NCBI GenBank assembly: GCA_964581815.1
Contig: CAZORE010000006.1
Coordinates: 61,077 to 125,076, forward strand
Origin: Trebonia sp964581815
GTDB lineage: Bacteria > Actinomycetota > Actinomycetes > Streptosporangiales > Streptosporangiaceae
Direction: 5' to 3'
DNA length: 64,000 bases
Made by a program: the position numbers and the translations under genes. Each line of letters starts with the position of its first letter. Within the stretch, counting starts at the first letter, position 1. Under the pieces are notes generated by a model. That model had not been told where the DNA came from. It saw only the letters and a program-made list of their open reading frames with translations, and did not search any database. Shown in pieces: positions 61,569 to 64,000 of this stretch.

Positions 61569-62297
61569 GTGCAAGCTGATCTGCTTGACCGGGTGCGCAA
61601 GCTGCTCGCCAAGGCCGAGGCCGAGGGCTGCTCGCCGGCCGAGGCCGAGGCGCTGACCGCAAAGGCCGCGGAGCTCATGGCCCGCTACGGCATCGACCGG
61701 GCACTGCTCGGCGCGCTGCGCCCGGAAACCGACCGGCCGACTGACCGGGTGTTCACCCTTGGCAACCCGTGGGGTGACGTGAAGCGGCACCTGCTTGCTG
61801 GCCTCGCCACGGCGCTGCGCTGCCAGTGCGTACAGACCCGGCACGAGGCCGGCCCACGGCTGCACGTCTTCGGCTACCTGTCTGACCTGGAACGGGCGGA
61901 CATCCTGTTCACCTCGCTGCTCGTGCAGATGGCCCGGGCGCTCGCCAAGCAGCCGGTGCCCGGTTACGGCGGTGAGGCCCGAGCGTGGCGGCGCTCGTGG
62001 ATGCTCGGCTACAGCTCGGCCGTGGTAGCGCGGGTCCGTGCGGCCGAGGAGGCGGCGGTGGCCTCGGCGTCCGGCGACGCGGGCGAGGCCGCCGCGGGCG
62101 GCCGGCCGGCGGCACTCGTACTCGCCGACCGGTCCCTGACGGTGCGGCGGCACGTCGCGGCGGCCTATCCCCGGCTGCGGAAGGCGCGCGTCACCTACTC
62201 GGGCAGCGGTTACGGCGACGGGTACCGCGAAGGGCAGCGGGCGGACATCGGCGAGCCCAAGCTGCGGTCGCGGGCGGCCGGCGCACTCGGCCGCTGA
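61569..62297 (+). CDS. DUF2786 domain protein
   Basis: 242 aa from GTG 61569, preceded by GGGAGG at good spacing (GTG 61557 is weaker). The N-terminal 45 residues, LLDRVRKLLAKAEAEGCSPA then EAEALTAKAAELMARYGID, define DUF2786. The remainder is a helical domain with ALRCQCVQTR and SWMLGYSSAVVARVRAAEE, ending GYREGQRADIG. Function unknown; phage and actinobacterial genomes carry relatives. The hairpin CTGACG/CGTCAG follows the stop. Confidence 0.87.
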   Translation: MQADLLDRVRKLLAKAEAEGCSPAEAEALTAKAAELMARYGIDRALLGALRPETDRPTDRVFTLGNPWGDVKRHLLAGLATALRCQCVQTRHEAGPRLHVFGYLSDLERADILFTSLLVQMARALAKQPVPGYGGEARAWRRSWMLGYSSAVVARVRAAEEAAVASASGDAGEAAAGGRPAALVLADRSLTVRRHVAAAYPRLRKARVTYSGSGYGDGYREGQRADIGEPKLRSRAAGALGR

Positions 62298-62504
62298 CGT
62301 TCCGCGTCAGGAGCCGCCCTGGATGATCAAGAACGAGCGCGGGCGACTCTCACCGGCACCGGATTGCCCCGGCGCTGAGCAGCCATTTTCCTATTGCGGC
62401 ACCGGTGGTAATGATCAAGCTTCCGAACCTCCGCAATGCGCGGCTAAGCCATGCGGCGCGCAGGCTCCGGCCATAAGCGCTAAGAAATTCGCGTTCCGCT
62501 AAAA

Positions 62505-62565
62505 CCAGGACCATTTCACACTATTCTGGTGCATCGGTCCTGGGTGACATGACAGCAGGTCCTGG
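62505..62565 (+). promoter_or_regulatory. Three CCAGGACC/GGTCCTGG sites in the kinase leader
   Basis: CCAGGACC at 62505-62512 and its complement GGTCCTGG at 62536-62543 and 62558-62565. The two direct copies are 22 bp apart, two helical turns. The rest of the 301-nt gap shows no gene. Confidence 0.45.
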
Positions 62566-62598
62566 AGTGACACGGCGGGATTAGCGGGGGCGGCGGTG

Positions 62599-64000
62599 GT
62601 GACCAAATTCGGCGAGCGGTATGAGCTGGTCGAGCGCATCGGCGCAGGCGGCATGGGGGAAGTCTGGCTGGCGCACGACGAGCAGCTCGCCGGCCGGCCC
62701 GTCGCGATAAAGATCATGCACAAGCACATGCTGCCGAACGCGGACGACGTCGCCCGGTTCGAGCGCGAGATGCGATTCGCCGCCATGATGGACCACCCGA
62801 ATATCGTGACCGTCTACACGACGGGTACCTGGGATGACGCGCCCTTCATGGTGATGGAGTACCTCAGGGGACACGACCTGGAACAGGTACTGCCCGGCGA
62901 GGATGCCGAGCTCATCGCGGGGATCGGCCGGGATGTCTGCCTCGGCCTCGCGTACGCCCACCGTGCGGGCGTGATCCACCGGGACATCAAGCCCGCCAAC
63001 TTGTTCCTCTGCGAGAGCGGGCAGGTCAAGATCGCCGACTTCGGCGTCGCCCGGGCGGTCGACGGGACGACGCTCAGCACCATCGGGGTGATCGTCGGGA
63101 CGCTTGCCTTCCTGCCGCCCGAGCGGTGGCGCGGCGAGCCGCCCGCCTTCAGCAACGACATCTGGGCCGTCGGCTGCGTGCTGTACCGGCTCATCTCCGG
63201 CCGGCTGCCGCGGGTGCTGCCCGACGTCGCCGGCTACGCGGCCGCGGCGACGCGCGGCGACTCTATTCCCGACCTGCGCGATGTCACCGACGCGCCCGGC
63301 TGGCTCACCGGCCCGGTGATGGCCATGCTCGCCGACGACCCGGCCAGCCGCCCCACCGCGGGCGAGTGCGTCCAGCTGCTGTCAAGCGCGCAGTTCCCCC
63401 CGCCCGGGTCTGGCCGGCCGGCGCGCACCCGGCACCTGCCCGGGCTAGTCAGCTCCGGCCTAGCCGGCTTGGGCCTGCTCGGTTCCGGCCAGGCCGAGCC
63501 AGCCCCGGCCGCCGGCGCGGCGACCGAAGACCCGGTGGCCGGCGCGGCGACCGAAGACCCGGTGGCCGCCCTGGCAACGCGACCTGATGCCTCCCGCCCG
63601 GCCGCCCCCCGCCCGTGGCGGCCCGGCCGCGGCGCCCTGGCCGTCGCCGGCCTGCTGGTCCTGCTGCTCGCCGGGTCGGTCACGGCATGGCGGCTCAGCG
63701 GCACGGCGAGCGGTCGGGGACTTGCCGCGAGCAGCGCCGCGACGACCGCCGCGGCTGCGGGACAGGCCGCGGCCGCGACCCCGGTGGCCACCGCCGGGTC
63801 CGCGTCCAGGTCAACGTCCGCCGCTGCGGCGACGCCGCACTCCACGGCCGCCGCCGCTCCCGCGACGTCGCCTTCCGTGACCCGGGCGAGCTCTCACCCC
63901 ACGTCGACCACGGCCTCCACCACCGCGCCTCCGCCGGCCAGCCACCCGGCCAGCCACCCGGCCAGCCCCTCGGCCAGCCCGCCGGCCTCAAGCGCGCCGC
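62599..64000 (+). CDS. Ser/Thr protein kinase (Hanks type), truncated by the window end
   Basis: At least 467 codons from GTG 62599. P-loop GAGGMGEV (15-22), Lys38 in VAIK, Glu56, HRDIKPAN with Asp129, DFG 147-149 and activation-loop GTLAFLPPERW, so all catalytic residues are present. After the kinase domain (to about 270) is a Pro/Ala juxtamembrane part with a repeated VAGAATEDP, a transmembrane helix near 345-365, and an external Ala/Ser/Thr/Pro-rich region still open at 64000. A PknB-like receptor kinase; its sensor end is outside the window. Confidence 0.92.
   Translation, partial: MTKFGERYELVERIGAGGMGEVWLAHDEQLAGRPVAIKIMHKHMLPNADDVARFEREMRFAAMMDHPNIVTVYTTGTWDDAPFMVMEYLRGHDLEQVLPGEDAELIAGIGRDVCLGLAYAHRAGVIHRDIKPANLFLCESGQVKIADFGVARAVDGTTLSTIGVIVGTLAFLPPERWRGEPPAFSNDIWAVGCVLYRLISGRLPRVLPDVAGYAAAATRGDSIPDLRDVTDAPGWLTGPVMAMLADDPASRPTAGECVQLLSSAQFPPPGSGRPARTRHLPGLVSSGLAGLGLLGSGQAEPAPAAGAATEDPVAGAATEDPVAALATRPDASRPAAPRPWRPGRGALAVAGLLVLLLAGSVTAWRLSGTASGRGLAASSAATTAAAAGQAAAATPVATAGSASRSTSAAAATPHSTAAAAPATSPSVTRASSHPTSTTASTTAPPPASHPASHPASPSASPPASSAP

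Noticed and set aside
1..64000. tRNA or rRNA genes, prophage or IS elements
   Set aside because: No cloverleaf-like TTCGANNC context, no rRNA stretches, and no transposase, integrase or phage structural protein was found on reading both strands.

Overview
The window is about 70% GC and gene dense, with many GTG/TTG starts and 4-bp ATGA/GTGA gene overlaps. Family content points to an actinomycete, most likely Streptosporangiales or a close relative: a MurE of the meso-DAP type (DNPR motif), MraZ, DUF3040, DUF58, DUF2786, tandem S-adenosyl methyltransferases of the DUF574 type, F420/LLM oxidoreductase and a DasR-like operator. No rRNA, tRNA, phage, IS or CRISPR was seen.

Layout. 0-8.3 kb is a xylan-side-chain (glucuronoxylan/aldouronate) utilisation locus: LplB-type ABC permease(s), GH3, LacI regulator, GH67 alpha-glucuronidase and an SGNH esterase, with a 13-bp operator-like palindrome in the divergent promoter region. 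After a PLP enzyme and a perfect 46-nt palindrome, 9.7-17.9 kb is the first part of the division/cell-wall cluster on the minus strand (mraZ, rsmH, ftsI, murE, murF, mraY), stopping before murD. Divergent from it are moxR, DUF58 and transglutaminase genes, then DUF3040, dinB and a methyltransferase. 27-41.7 kb carries the actinobacterial aroC-aroK-aroB-aroQ-(second aroK) and pepQ-efp-nusB blocks, here separated by about 8 kb holding an ABC exporter, a two-component system, two DUF574 methyltransferases, an LLM oxidoreductase and a phosphofructokinase with two DasR-type sites. 41.7-50.4 kb is mixed accessory DNA: SseB-like protein, a Q/A/P-rich two-domain protein, aldose epimerase, MobA-like transferase, a toxin-antitoxin pair, LysE and XdhC. 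50.5-55 kb is an FMN-riboswitch-led operon ribE-ribBA-ribH-hisG-nudix. 55-64 kb has sthA, a lipoprotein, a HAD hydrolase, an ECF sigma factor fused to a zinc-finger/transmembrane/extracellular region, rpe, DUF2786 and a Ser/Thr kinase cut by the window end.

The most unusual material is not in the genes: at least five intergenic copies of a composite repeat (a hairpin module plus a G6TAC/G6-TCGT-C6 module), a second quasi-palindromic repeat in two copies, a five-unit G6 tract array, and several operator-like sites. Four 100-N runs are scaffolding gaps. Two have identical sequence on both sides and a third can be closed in frame, so most of the apparent frame breaks there are probably not biological.
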